Shown here one piece after another: positions 1 through 8,204 of a stretch of DNA of 64,000 nt. Within the stretch, counting starts at the first letter, position 1, and every line of letters starts with the position of its first letter. The notes below the pieces were generated by a model. It did no database searches. It had not been told where the DNA came from and was given only the letters and a program-made list of their open reading frames with translations. Source of the stretch: an uncultured Pseudomonadales bacterium (GTDB lineage Bacteria > Pseudomonadota > Gammaproteobacteria > Pseudomonadales > CANNCY01); NCBI GenBank assembly GCA_947503335.1, contig CANNCY010000004.1, positions 1 to 64,000 on the forward strand, read 5' to 3'. Position numbers and translations under genes: made by a program.

Positions 1-13
1 GCTTGATTCTCAA

Positions 14-24
14 TGTTAAAAAGC
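14..24 (-). promoter_or_regulatory. boxA-like rRNA antitermination element
   Basis: The minus strand reads GCTTTTTAACA, close to the gammaproteobacterial boxA TGCTCTTTAACA that binds NusB/NusE. It is followed by GAATCAAGC, as in many rrn leaders shortly before the 16S 5' end. Confidence 0.65.
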
Positions 25-252
25 GGTCTCAGGCGCTAGGCCGTCTTGACTTAAATCTTGTCTTGGATGACGTTGCCATCGTCTCAAGAGGCTGCGTATT
101 GTACGCAGTTGATTTTGTTTTGCAACCTGTAATTTAACCATTTTGGTTAGCCAGGTGACTGACAAAATCTGTTAGCTATCAATGACTTACGTCGGCTTTT
201 AGCTAACAACTTCGCGGTGAAAAATTTCTCTTTTGCCCCGAAGCGGAGGCGC

Positions 253-280
253 ATTCTACAGATCTAAATCTGAGCCGCAA
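253..280 (-). promoter_or_regulatory. rRNA operon P1-type promoter
   Basis: The minus strand carries TTGCGG (275-280), a 16-bp spacer and TAGAAT (253-258), directly followed by a GC-rich GCGCCTCC discriminator. The short spacer and GC discriminator are the hallmarks of stringently controlled rrn promoters in Pseudomonas-like bacteria. Transcription would start near 246 and run left out of the window. Confidence 0.7.
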
Positions 281-312
281 CCCCTAATCTTTGGTACTTT
301 CGACATTTAATA

Positions 313-347
313 AAAAACCGCATATTCTTTCGAATGATGCGGTTTTT
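313..347. terminator. Bidirectional-looking terminator after the TonB operon
   Basis: An 11-bp inverted repeat (AAAAACCGCAT at 313-323, ATGCGGTTTTT at 337-347) has an extra ATTC/GAAT inner stem. The A/T ends give a U-run in both directions. It lies 38 bases past the stop of the last gene of the minus-strand operon and upstream of the rrn promoter. Confidence 0.8.
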
Positions 348-384
348 AAAACTTGAGGCTAACGCCCCAATTTAAACGCTTTGC

Positions 385-1704
385 TTAAGACTCCATGTGG
401 GCCTTAAATGCTGCGTAACGTGCTTTCTCGTTAGCAACAAAACGTAGGTATGACTCAGCGTACTTCTTAGAACGCTTATCTTTAAGTGCTTTGTTAAACA
501 CCTTAGTAGCTTCGTCCCAACGCTTCAACTCAACTAGAGCCTGACCCCAGGTTAGGTAGTTGTAATCAGGGCGCTTCATCTTACCTTTGCGCTCTGCCTG
601 CTCTGCAGCTTTAACAGCTTTCTCAAACTGACCTACATTGAAATAAACCAATGCAAGGTTCGAGTAGTTTTCGCCGTCAGCTGATAGACGGGCCGCTGAT
701 TCCATTACAGGAATTGCTTTAACGTCTTCGCGAGACATACGCCACATGTTAGCTAAATACTCAACGTTCTTAGACTTCTTCTTAGAAACGACACCATCTT
801 TCATGCCTTTGTCTACGATCGATGCTGCCTTGTAAGGCACCTGATCACCAGACCACATGTAAGCGATATTCATGATCTCGTTTTCTTTAGTGAACATCTT
901 AGACTGATAAACCGCGTCATATAGTGCTAGACGCTTTTTCTCTTGACCAAGCTCACCATAGTAAGAAGCAAGCGGCGTTAGGTAACGCTTTTTAGTAAAG
1001 TTTTTAGCTAGAATCTCGTAGTTGGCTACGATGTTCTTGATGTCGTTACGCTCGGTGTAAACCGCCACACGCATCTGGTACCAAGTTTCCTTACCGATCT
1101 TGCCTTGAGTCTTGTTGTAGTCAATCGCCTTGTTGATCCACTTTAGCGTGTTGCCATAATCCTTTAGGTTGTAGTAGGCACTGCCAGTAACCTCATAAAC
1201 CATCAGGTTTGGAATCTCTACATTCTTAGAATATTCGCTAAGTGATTTAATCGCTCCACGATAATCTTCAACACCGTACTGCATGAAACCATAGGCTAAC
1301 AACGTTTGGTTGTATGTACCCGGATCGATTTCTAGCTTAAGTACGCGACCGTAGTATGAAATAGCTGTTTTGTAATCTTCTTTATCTTGATAAAGAGAAC
1401 CAATAACCTGGTAAAGACGAGCTTTTTCATGGTCTTGCCATTTAGCAGCGGCCGATTCAAGAGAGCGAGCCTTTGCAAGCGCTTCGCCGTTCTTGTTTTC
1501 TTCCATAAGCAACTGGATTGGCTCCATCTGCTTATAAACCTTTGCTGAAATAGCCTTAACCTTTACGGTTTTGTTCTTCTGCTGCGCGATTGCAACGCCG
1601 TCAGTAAGAGGGGCGATACCCATACCACCGATCAGTGCTGGAGCAGCCAATAGCATGGCTGCTGCAACAGAGGTGCGTACGGCTTTTAGTGCAAACTGTT
1701 TCAC
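385..1704 (-). CDS. Periplasmic TPR-repeat protein of the TonB2-type operon
   Basis: A 439-residue protein with a long N-terminal signal peptide (basic start, Ala/Leu-rich core, cleavage plausible after ...GVAIA near residue 40). The rest is helical tetratricopeptide repeats; recognisable A-x-x-Y/L-G-x-x-Y units occur around residues 100-200 and 345-410. It is the last gene of the six-gene operon, 12 bases after tonB. A TPR protein at this place accompanies TtpC-type TonB2 systems in Vibrio, Shewanella and Pseudoalteromonas, where it is thought to be an accessory scaffold. The precise role is not shown by the sequence. The ATG start is supported by the signal peptide and an upstream AAGG-type ribosome site. 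Confidence 0.8.
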   Translation of the reverse strand: MKQFALKAVRTSVAAAMLLAAPALIGGMGIAPLTDGVAIAQQKNKTVKVKAISAKVYKQMEPIQLLMEENKNGEALAKARSLESAAAKWQDHEKARLYQVIGSLYQDKEDYKTAISYYGRVLKLEIDPGTYNQTLLAYGFMQYGVEDYRGAIKSLSEYSKNVEIPNLMVYEVTGSAYYNLKDYGNTLKWINKAIDYNKTQGKIGKETWYQMRVAVYTERNDIKNIVANYEILAKNFTKKRYLTPLASYYGELGQEKKRLALYDAVYQSKMFTKENEIMNIAYMWSGDQVPYKAASIVDKGMKDGVVSKKKSKNVEYLANMWRMSREDVKAIPVMESAARLSADGENYSNLALVYFNVGQFEKAVKAAEQAERKGKMKRPDYNYLTWGQALVELKRWDEATKVFNKALKDKRSKKYAESYLRFVANEKARYAAFKAHMES

Positions 1705-1716
1705 CTTAAATACCTC

Positions 1717-2337
1717 TTATTTTTCCATCTGGAACGTGAACTGATAAGGAACACCGTTTACACGCTGCGGCTTACCGTCAACAACACGCGGCTTGTACTT
1801 GAACTTAAGGGCTGCTTTACAGGCTGCACGGTCCCACATAGTGGTCGGGTTACCCTTAGAGGTTAAACCATTACTTGCAACACAGTTTTCAGTAGCACCT
1901 GTAGGTAGTACATCTACGTGTACGATTACTGTACCTTCAAGGCCACGGCTTTGCGCGCGACGTGGATACTGAGGCTGAACACGTACTAACGGCAGATATT
2001 CACCGTCAGCTGACGACAGCTTGAAACCACCAGCACCGCCAACCTTAACACCACCAACACTAGTGTTAACCGCATCGGGGTTTACATCAGGTGTATCAAA
2101 CTCAGGTGGAGGAGGCACGTCCGGCTCTGGCTCTGGTTCTTCTGGCTTATCAGGCTTGCGCTCGGTAACTTGCTCAGAGATATCGGTATCAGGCATGGTC
2201 ACGTCGATCAGTTTACGACCTTCACTCTTTTTAAGTTCAGTGTCGCCCATCGCGATTAGGGTAACCATCAATGAAAACAGACCAAATGTCACTGCCACGG
2301 CCAAAATAGCGCCGGTAATGAGTCTTACTGGGTTCAT
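1717..2337 (-). CDS. tonB: TonB energy-transducer protein
   Basis: A 206-residue TonB. One N-terminal membrane anchor (about residues 6-30) is followed by a Glu/Pro-rich periplasmic linker (PEEPEPEPD then PPPP) and a C-terminal TonB domain (about 115-205) with the conserved QPQYPRRA motif. TonB couples the inner-membrane proton gradient, via ExbB/ExbD, to outer-membrane TonB-dependent receptors such as the one at 56.9 kb. Its short linker and its place after exbD match the TonB2 class. It ends 12 bases before the TPR gene and starts 5 bases after exbD. A Cys pair in the C-terminal domain may form a disulfide (inference). Confidence 0.93.
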   Translation of the reverse strand: MNPVRLITGAILAVAVTFGLFSLMVTLIAMGDTELKKSEGRKLIDVTMPDTDISEQVTERKPDKPEEPEPEPDVPPPPEFDTPDVNPDAVNTSVGGVKVGGAGGFKLSSADGEYLPLVRVQPQYPRRAQSRGLEGTVIVHVDVLPTGATENCVASNGLTSKGNPTTMWDRAACKAALKFKYKPRVVDGKPQRVNGVPYQFTFQMEK

Positions 2338-2342
2338 AATGT

Positions 2343-2753
2343 TTAGTCCTCTGCCGTTTTAATAGCTACATCTGCACCAACGATTTCGCGAGCTGCGTCC
2401 ATCACTTTTACAAGTGTTTCTACGCTTGCTTTGTCGTCAGCACGAATAACTACAGTACCGTTTGGGTTTTCGGCGCGAAGCTTCTGCACATAATTCTTTA
2501 CAGCAGTTACTTCGATCTCTTCACGGTTCACCCAAATCTTATTCTGATCTGTAACACCGATCAAAATCTGCGCGTACTTTTTGCGATCATCGTTGTCGGC
2601 AGACGGCGAGTTGATGTCAACGCCTGGCTCTTTTACAAACGACGCCGTCACGATGAAGAAGATCAACATGATGAACACCACGTCAAGCATGGGGGTCAAG
2701 TCAATCTCTTGCGCTTCTTCTGCTGAAGCCTGTGAAACTGGGGCTCTTCGCAT
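2343..2753 (-). CDS. exbD: ExbD-type proton-channel subunit
   Basis: A 136-residue ExbD/TolR protein. A short cytoplasmic tail leads into a single membrane helix (about 20-40) carrying the essential protonatable aspartate (Asp24, in DLTPMLDVVFIML), equivalent to Asp25 of E. coli ExbD; a periplasmic ExbD domain follows. It partners the ExbB gene just upstream. The 86-base gap between exbB and exbD is unusual in this otherwise tightly packed operon and contains two small hairpins. Confidence 0.93.
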   Translation of the reverse strand: MRRAPVSQASAEEAQEIDLTPMLDVVFIMLIFFIVTASFVKEPGVDINSPSADNDDRKKYAQILIGVTDQNKIWVNREEIEVTAVKNYVQKLRAENPNGTVVIRADDKASVETLVKVMDAAREIVGADVAIKTAED

Positions 2754-2839
2754 CTTAATTCTCTCGTCTATCGAAGACCCAGAGGCCTTCGAAAGTTACA
2801 TTTAAGGACAAGTTTAGTACAAAACTTGCCCCTTTCACG

Positions 2840-3361
2840 TTATGAACGCGTTAGATGATCTTCGATCAGTTGCGATTCACGCTCTGCCTTACGTGTCAGG
2901 TAAGTGTTTGCAAACACGCCTGACAACGCAGCAACCATTCCTGCCATAGTAGGAATCGTTGCACGCGACACACCACCTGCCATCGATTTAGCGTCGCCGC
3001 CACCGGTTACAGACAGTACATCGAACACCATGATCATACCGGTTACCGTACCAAGTAGACCTAATAGTGGGCACAGTGCCACCAGGGTCTTAATGATGGG
3101 TAAGAAGGTATTGATGTTCATACGTGTACGCGAAATTAAAGCTTCGCGAATCGCTTGGGAGTTCCAAGAGTCACGCTCGCTGCGCGACTCCCAGGTATCA
3201 ACTGCTTTTTTAACGTCAGCTGATAGCCCCTTGTTGAAGTACCAAACGCGCTCAAACACTAGTGTCCACATCAAAAAGGTGGCGAAGGCGATGACCCAAA
3301 GTACTGGGCCACCCTTATCCATGAATGCAGACAGTGCGTTTAAAGCGTCGGTCAACCACAT
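2840..3361 (-). CDS. exbB: ExbB-type proton-channel subunit (short MotA/TolQ/ExbB protein)
   Basis: A 173-residue member of the MotA/TolQ/ExbB family with three membrane segments (about 19-39, 86-114 and 133-153). The family signature LLGLLGTVTGMI spans residues 99-110. It forms the inner-membrane proton channel with ExbD. The start lies one base after the stop of the upstream TtpC-like gene, so the two are translated together. The small size is typical of ExbB2. Confidence 0.93.
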   Translation of the reverse strand: MWLTDALNALSAFMDKGGPVLWVIAFATFLMWTLVFERVWYFNKGLSADVKKAVDTWESRSERDSWNSQAIREALISRTRMNINTFLPIIKTLVALCPLLGLLGTVTGMIMVFDVLSVTGGGDAKSMAGGVSRATIPTMAGMVAALSGVFANTYLTRKAERESQLIEDHLTRS

Positions 3362-3362
3362 A

Positions 3363-4727
3363 TTACTTAGCCTCGCTGCGCTCAGCTACGATACCAGTGC
3401 TCTGCTCTTCTAGAATGTGGATCACCTTGCGTGCTGCACCGTTTACAAACGTATGCATCAGTACAGTTGGAATCGCCACGATCAGACCTAGTACAGTGGT
3501 CATCAATGCGCTAGAGATACCAGAAGCCATCGCTTTCGGGTCACCCGCACCAAAGATTGTAATCGCTTGGAACGTTAGAATCATACCGGTTACAGTACCT
3601 AGTAGACCTAGAAGCGGTGCAACCATAGAGATAATCTTGATTACGTTTACGCCTGACTCAATTGATGGACGCTCTTTCAAGATCTGCTCAGCTAGCTTAA
3701 GCTCTAGGGTTTCTACGTCGGCAGACTTGTTGTCTTCAGCAACCTGCAGTACACGACCTAGAGGGTTGTTAGTCTTGATTTCAGAAGACTTGATCTGGCT
3801 GCGAATCTTAGCTGTTACACCAGAAAGCTGGATTAACTTGAAGATTGCTAGCAACACACCTACAACACCGATTGCAGTGATCACGTAACCAACTTCACGA
3901 CCCTGATGCCAACGCTCGATTGGCGTAGGCGTATCAATGATCGCAGATAGGAATGAACCACCTGTTGGGCCAGTTGGGTCGATACCGAAAGCGTGTAAGC
4001 CTGAGCTTGCACCCTGCAGATCAGCTGCCGAACCAGTGAAATCACTTGGCTGACGTGCTAGTACAGATAGGCCCGACTTAGCGTCAAACGATAGGTAGTC
4101 GCCGTTAGAAACAACGTTGAACGCACCTACACGCACTACTTCGCGATTCTCAACAGAACCGTCTGGTAGCTTAACGTCAGCTGCAAACTTAACCACCTTG
4201 CCAGACTCAGCCATTTCGCGCTGAACTTCAAACCATAGAGATTCGATCTCTTCCATAGTTGGAAGCTTAGTAGCAGAGTTTAGCTTTTCGATCATTACAG
4301 TGATCGGCTCGTCACGACCTGGGAACTGAGCAGCAGTTAGCGAGTTACGTAGTGTCTCACGGCTGTCACCAGCAAAACCAGTTAGGTGGCCGAATAGCTC
4401 TTTAAGGTTACCCTTTGCTTCGTTTAGCTCTTTCTCTAGAGCCGCTAGCTGCTTGTCGTTCTCGGCGAACTCAGCTTCTAGACGAACAGAACGAGCTTCT
4501 TCGTTCTTTAGGGTGTTGTTAGCTTCAGTTAGTAGGCGAGTCTGGTTAGCCAGCTCGCGCTTAAAGCGTGCTTCGCGATCACGGTTTGCTTTTGCGTCTT
4601 GTGATGCGCCTGCTTTAACGTTGTTTAGTAGCTGATCAAGGCTAGTTGCCTGATCTTGAGCTACTGCTGCACTTGCGCCAAATGCCATTGACGCTGCCAT
4701 TACGGCGCTAAGAATTGTCTTTTTCAT
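3363..4727 (-). CDS. TtpC-like long MotA/TolQ/ExbB protein
   Basis: A 454-residue protein with a signal peptide (residues 1-23) and a long charged coiled-coil periplasmic region (about 40-110). A membrane segment follows near 280-300, then a C-terminal MotA/TolQ/ExbB domain containing the same LLGLLGTVTGMI motif as its neighbour ExbB. This architecture is that of TtpC, the fourth component needed by TonB2 systems in Vibrio. Its start overlaps the DUF3450 stop by one base (TAATG). Having both a long and a short ExbB-type protein is characteristic of this operon type rather than a duplication error. Confidence 0.88.
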   Translation of the reverse strand: MKKTILSAVMAASMAFGASAAVAQDQATSLDQLLNNVKAGASQDAKANRDREARFKRELANQTRLLTEANNTLKNEEARSVRLEAEFAENDKQLAALEKELNEAKGNLKELFGHLTGFAGDSRETLRNSLTAAQFPGRDEPITVMIEKLNSATKLPTMEEIESLWFEVQREMAESGKVVKFAADVKLPDGSVENREVVRVGAFNVVSNGDYLSFDAKSGLSVLARQPSDFTGSAADLQGASSGLHAFGIDPTGPTGGSFLSAIIDTPTPIERWHQGREVGYVITAIGVVGVLLAIFKLIQLSGVTAKIRSQIKSSEIKTNNPLGRVLQVAEDNKSADVETLELKLAEQILKERPSIESGVNVIKIISMVAPLLGLLGTVTGMILTFQAITIFGAGDPKAMASGISSALMTTVLGLIVAIPTVLMHTFVNGAARKVIHILEEQSTGIVAERSEAK

Positions 4728-5506
4728 TATTCAGCCTCCGGAGCCTCAACTGGCAGTTCCATAACCTCGATCACTGCCTGCTTCTTAGCAATACGAACGC
4801 CCTTTACGATAGCGCTACGGTATGCTGAATCAGTTAGTGGCTCCCAAGTTTTAGCTTCTTTGTTCCAAGCCATAGACACTTCGTTGTCTTTGGTTTGAGC
4901 AAGAAGAGAGATACGTCCGATCTGAAGAATATTTACTTCGCGATCAGTGCCGTTCACATTGATAGTGTCAGTGTAAGTGTCGATGAAACGCGAGTAGTTG
5001 TCTTCGATCTTGTAAGCTTCTAGTACCTGACGGAAACGCTCTGACGTAGAGAACTTAGGATCAGTCAAGTTAGCACGTAGCTGTTCGATGCGCGCATTAC
5101 GCTCGTCCATACGGAACGGCATATCTAGAGCAATAAAGTTCTCTAGTGCTGCAATCATCTTCTCAGCCAGAGGGCCCATCTGACGCTGCATTACTACAAC
5201 ATCTTTGATTGACTGTTCTAGCTCACCCATTGCTTCTTTCTGGTTAGAAATGCTCTTTTCAAGCTGGGTGTTGTACATCTGTACGTTTTCGATCTGCTTG
5301 TTAGTCTGCTTGTAGTCAGCTAGACGTGAATCAGTATCGTCGGCAATCGCGTCAACGCGAGCTTGTGATTGCTGGTTAGCGGCAACTTTTGCCTGGCCGG
5401 TTTTGATGATCGAGTTAAGATCAGCAGCATAGGCACCAGCTGTAGTGGCCACGCCACCCGCTAATGCAACCGACAGCGCTACTTTTTTCATTCGCTGCAT
5501 ATTCAT
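4727..5506 (-). CDS. DUF3450 periplasmic coiled-coil protein
   Basis: A 259-residue protein with an N-terminal signal peptide (cleavage plausible after AYA, residues 25-27) and a long coiled coil (about 40-115). An alpha/beta C-terminal part contains an N-x-x-Q-I-G-R-I segment. It belongs to the DUF3450 family, regularly the first gene of TtpC-TonB2 operons. Function is unproven; a periplasmic partner of the TtpC coiled coil is plausible. Internal Mets at residues 3 and 6 are alternative starts. The promoter of the operon should lie in the gene-free stretch upstream. Confidence 0.85.
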   Translation of the reverse strand: MNMQRMKKVALSVALAGGVATTAGAYAADLNSIIKTGQAKVAANQQSQARVDAIADDTDSRLADYKQTNKQIENVQMYNTQLEKSISNQKEAMGELEQSIKDVVVMQRQMGPLAEKMIAALENFIALDMPFRMDERNARIEQLRANLTDPKFSTSERFRQVLEAYKIEDNYSRFIDTYTDTINVNGTDREVNILQIGRISLLAQTKDNEVSMAWNKEAKTWEPLTDSAYRSAIVKGVRIAKKQAVIEVMELPVEAPEAE

Positions 5507-5810
5507 AGGTCGTTAAATCCCTAGTTGGGCGAGTTAATTACTAACAGGACGTTCAAAAACACCCGTTTCTCTTCAAATTTAAGTCGAGCGGCAATTTTAG
5601 CAGCTTAACTTAGATGCGCGCATTTAATAACAGATGGGCGTCAACCTCAAGGGGTTGCCGTGACCTATCCGTCATTACTTGCCAATTTGTACACGCTTTA
5701 ACCAGCCACCACAGCCGATTGTGTAGATAGGTAACAAACCTAAGTAGCGCGCACCATTTGTGCACAGACTTCTTCTCACTGTTCATTAACAGCTTAGCAG
5801 CCCATGCAGA
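5507..5810. other. Gene-free stretch upstream of the TonB operon
   Basis: 304 bases between folA and the DUF3450 gene with no credible ORF. It must carry the minus-strand promoter of the TonB operon, but no -35/-10 pair could be assigned with confidence, and no Fur-box-like sequence was recognised. A perfect 10-bp palindrome, ATGCGCGCAT, lies at 5614-5623. Confidence 0.5.
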
Positions 5811-6326
5811 TTACGCGTTATCGGCTCGCTCTAGTACAACGAACCGATAATCGTAAGGGTTAGGCCCTTCAGCGGCATGCTCGCTTATCACCGAGCGGCT
5901 CCACTGATCAGGGTGGGCGAGGTTAAAGGCTGCATCGCCTGCGACATCAGCTAATACCTCAGTTAAATAAATACGGTCAGCAAAGGGCTCTGCTAGGCGG
6001 TAGAGCTCGGCCCCACCAATTAGCATCAACTCTTCAACACCATCAATCATGGCCTGCGCTTCAGCAAACTCAAGTGCTTCGTCAACGCTTGTTACCACCT
6101 TAGCGCCCTCAGCGACATAATCAGCATTGCGGGTAATCACAATATTGGTGCGCCCAGGCAAGGGCTTACCAATCGACTCCCAGGTTTTTCGACCCATTAC
6201 CACGGGCTTACCCATGGTTACGGCTCTAAAATATTTAAGGTCTTCTGGCAAATACCAGGGCAGGGCGTTATTGACGCCAATGGTACCGTTTTGTGCAGCG
6301 GCTAAGATCATTGATAACTTCATCAT
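5811..6326 (-). CDS. folA: Dihydrofolate reductase
   Basis: A 171-residue DHFR that reduces dihydrofolate to tetrahydrofolate with NADPH. Visible family marks are the start MILAAAQNGTIGVNNALPW, the substrate-site Asp in LPEDLKYF, the NADPH motif VVMGRKTWESIG and the late IGGAELY. It is the last gene of lgt-thyA-folA; its ATG overlaps the thyA stop by one base (TAATG). That fits its role of regenerating the folate oxidised by ThyA. Two tandem ATG codons allow the start at 6326 or 6323. Confidence 0.97.
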   Translation of the reverse strand: MMKLSMILAAAQNGTIGVNNALPWYLPEDLKYFRAVTMGKPVVMGRKTWESIGKPLPGRTNIVITRNADYVAEGAKVVTSVDEALEFAEAQAMIDGVEELMLIGGAELYRLAEPFADRIYLTEVLADVAGDAAFNLAHPDQWSRSVISEHAAEGPNPYDYRFVVLERADNA

Positions 6327-7159
6327 TAGATCGCCACCGGTGCTTTAATATGGGGGTGCGCTACGTAATCAACTAACTCAAAGTCGTCAAACACAAAGTC
6401 TTCAAGTCGCTTAACGCTTGGATTGATCTTCATCGTAGGCAATGCATGGGGCTCGCGAGTTAACTGCTCTTCGACCTGCTCGGCATGGTTGCTATACAGA
6501 TGCGCATCGCCAAAGGTGTGGATAAAGTCACCCAACTCTAGGTCACAAACCTGCGCAATCATCATTGTAAGTAGCGCGTAGCTAGCAATATTAAACGGCA
6601 CACCCAAGAATATATCGGCACTGCGCTGATAAAGCTGACAGCTCAACTTGCCATCGGCCACATAAAACTGAAACATAGTGTGGCAGGCCGCTAACGCCAT
6701 CTTACCGTGCTCAACATTGGCTTGTGGGCTAATCGATTCGTCGGGTAACTGAGCTGGGTTCCAAGCACTAACGATTAATCGGCGCGAATTAGGGTTAGTC
6801 TTAATCATTTCGACCACCTCGGCGAGCTGATCAATCGATTCGCCCGATGGCGTAGGCCAAGAGCGCCACTGATAACCATACACCGGCCCTAAATCGCCAG
6901 ACTCGGTAGCCCAACCGTCCCAAATAGACACCCCGTGGTCTCTTAGGTAACCGATGTTGGTATCGCCCTTAATAAACCAAAGAAGCTCGTGGATAATCGA
7001 CTTTAGATGACACTTTTTGGTGGTAACTAACGGAAATCCATCAGCCAAATTAAACCGCATCTGATAGCCAAACACACTGGTGGTACCCGTGCCTGTGCGA
7101 TCGCCTTTAAAGGTACCGGTATCGCGCACATGGCGCATAAGATCTAAATACTGCTTCAT
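6326..7159 (-). CDS. thyA: Thymidylate synthase
   Basis: A 277-residue ThyA that methylates dUMP to dTMP using methylene-tetrahydrofolate. The catalytic cysteine is Cys159 in [13 protein letters not shown]. The early folate/dUMP arginine motif (GDRTGTGT) and late [16 protein letters not shown] are intact. Compared with the 264-residue E. coli enzyme it has a short insertion before the catalytic loop (about residues 140-153), as seen in other proteobacterial ThyAs. It lies between lgt and folA. Confidence 0.97.
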   Translation of the reverse strand: MKQYLDLMRHVRDTGTFKGDRTGTGTTSVFGYQMRFNLADGFPLVTTKKCHLKSIIHELLWFIKGDTNIGYLRDHGVSIWDGWATESGDLGPVYGYQWRSWPTPSGESIDQLAEVVEMIKTNPNSRRLIVSAWNPAQLPDESISPQANVEHGKMALAACHTMFQFYVADGKLSCQLYQRSADIFLGVPFNIASYALLTMMIAQVCDLELGDFIHTFGDAHLYSNHAEQVEEQLTREPHALPTMKINPSVKRLEDFVFDDFELVDYVAHPHIKAPVAI

Positions 7160-7177
7160 TACTCCCCCAAAGAGTGC

Positions 7178-7987
7178 TTAGCTGTTTTGGCTAACAGCTT
7201 GTGGCTTGCGATAAGCCCAAATGATAAACCCTAACCCTGCAATAATCATCGGTATCGACAACTGCTGACCACGCGTCATCCAATCAAAGGCCTGAAAGCC
7301 CAAGTGTGCGTCTGGCTCACGTACAAACTCGACCAAGAATCTAAATATGCCGTAGCCCAGCAAAAAGACACCACTTACAGCGCCAGTAGGGCGAGGCTTT
7401 CTTGAAAACCACCATAGAATCACACCTAACACCACGCCCTCTAGGGCGGCTTGATAGAGCTGACTAGGATGGCGGGCTAGAGCGTCAGCGCCCTCTTTAG
7501 GAAATACCATGCCGTACCATGCGTCGGTATGACGCCCCCACAGCTCTTGCCCAATAAAGTTGCCGATACGCCCCAAACCAAGCCCAATCGGAATCATCGG
7601 CGCCACAAAATCGCCCATTTGCACCAAATTGGCGTTCGCTTTGAAGCGCCCAAACAGGTACAGCGCCAAAATAACGCCTAACAGTCCGCCATGAAACGAC
7701 ATGCCGCCTTCCCATACAGCAAACAGCCACAGCGGATTATCTAAGAATTGATCAAAATTGTAGAACAGTACATAGCCTACGCGGCCGCCTAAGATCACAC
7801 CCATGGCGATCCAGAACACCATATCTTCTACTTGGCTTTGTTTAACGGGCGAGTCAGCACGTGCCGCGCGTTTATAGGCGTAGTAGCCGCCCAGTAAAAA
7901 ACCGAACAGGTACATTAAGCCGTACCAATGGATATCGATAGGGCCTATAGAAAACGCGATGGGATCAATTGTTGGATACTTAAGCAT
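7178..7987 (-). CDS. lgt: Prolipoprotein diacylglyceryl transferase
   Basis: An inner-membrane enzyme that transfers diacylglycerol from phosphatidylglycerol to the lipobox cysteine of prolipoproteins. Visible: the N-terminal IHWYGLMYLFGF, the catalytic-region HGGLLG, and the Lgt signature GRIGNFIGQELWGR, with seven hydrophobic stretches. The ATG at 7987 (MLKYPTIDPIAF, 269 residues) is chosen because it matches the family N-terminus; an in-frame TTG at 7999 would add four residues. It starts the lgt-thyA-folA set. Several lipoproteins occur in this window (FKBP, FbpA, WD40-like). Confidence 0.95.
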   Translation of the reverse strand: MLKYPTIDPIAFSIGPIDIHWYGLMYLFGFLLGGYYAYKRAARADSPVKQSQVEDMVFWIAMGVILGGRVGYVLFYNFDQFLDNPLWLFAVWEGGMSFHGGLLGVILALYLFGRFKANANLVQMGDFVAPMIPIGLGLGRIGNFIGQELWGRHTDAWYGMVFPKEGADALARHPSQLYQAALEGVVLGVILWWFSRKPRPTGAVSGVFLLGYGIFRFLVEFVREPDAHLGFQAFDWMTRGQQLSIPMIIAGLGFIIWAYRKPQAVSQNS

Positions 7988-8029
7988 TGCCAGCCACAAT
8001 TTTAGTTAACCGATTATTTGCCAAACATT

Positions 8030-8108
8030 ATGGTCGCTCTGCTACGAGATTGCTAGCGACCATGCCAAATCTAGCACGGCATGTACTGGTACCTATCGCT
8101 AGGCACCA
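8030..8108. repeat. Three adjoining inverted repeats between lgt and the L,D-transpeptidase
   Basis: ATGGTCGCT (8030-8038) pairs with AGCGACCAT (8055-8063). CATGCC (8061-8066) pairs with GGCATG (8078-8083). TGGTaCCTA (8087-8095) pairs with TAGGcACCA (8100-8108). The first two overlap at CAT and so exclude each other if folded as RNA. No U-run follows, so simple terminators are unlikely. Function unknown. Confidence 0.4.
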
Positions 8109-8204
8109 CTTAGCACGAACCATAGCATAAGCCACCCAAAGAGTAAGTAAATACTCACTCAATACAAAACTGTACTTTCCGCAATAGCGTCCATACTTGT
8201 ACGT

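Larger units (their letters stand above)
1..384 (-). other. Gene-free left edge: rRNA-operon promoter and leader
   Basis: No protein gene is visible here. Read on the minus strand, the stretch holds a strong rrn-type promoter near 253-280, about 230 bases of leader, and a boxA-like antitermination element at 14-24 followed by the GAATCAAGC tail typical just ahead of 16S rRNA in gammaproteobacteria. The 16S gene itself should begin just beyond the left edge. The terminator of the TonB operon (313-347) separates the two units, which are read in the same direction. That this is an rrn leader rests on promoter plus boxA resemblance only, because no rRNA sequence is present. Confidence 0.7.

Noticed and set aside
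2021-2362. Open frame on the plus strand opposite tonB (Gly/Ser-rich)
   Set aside because: It is the antisense image of the Pro/Glu-rich TonB linker; no ribosome site or family resemblance.
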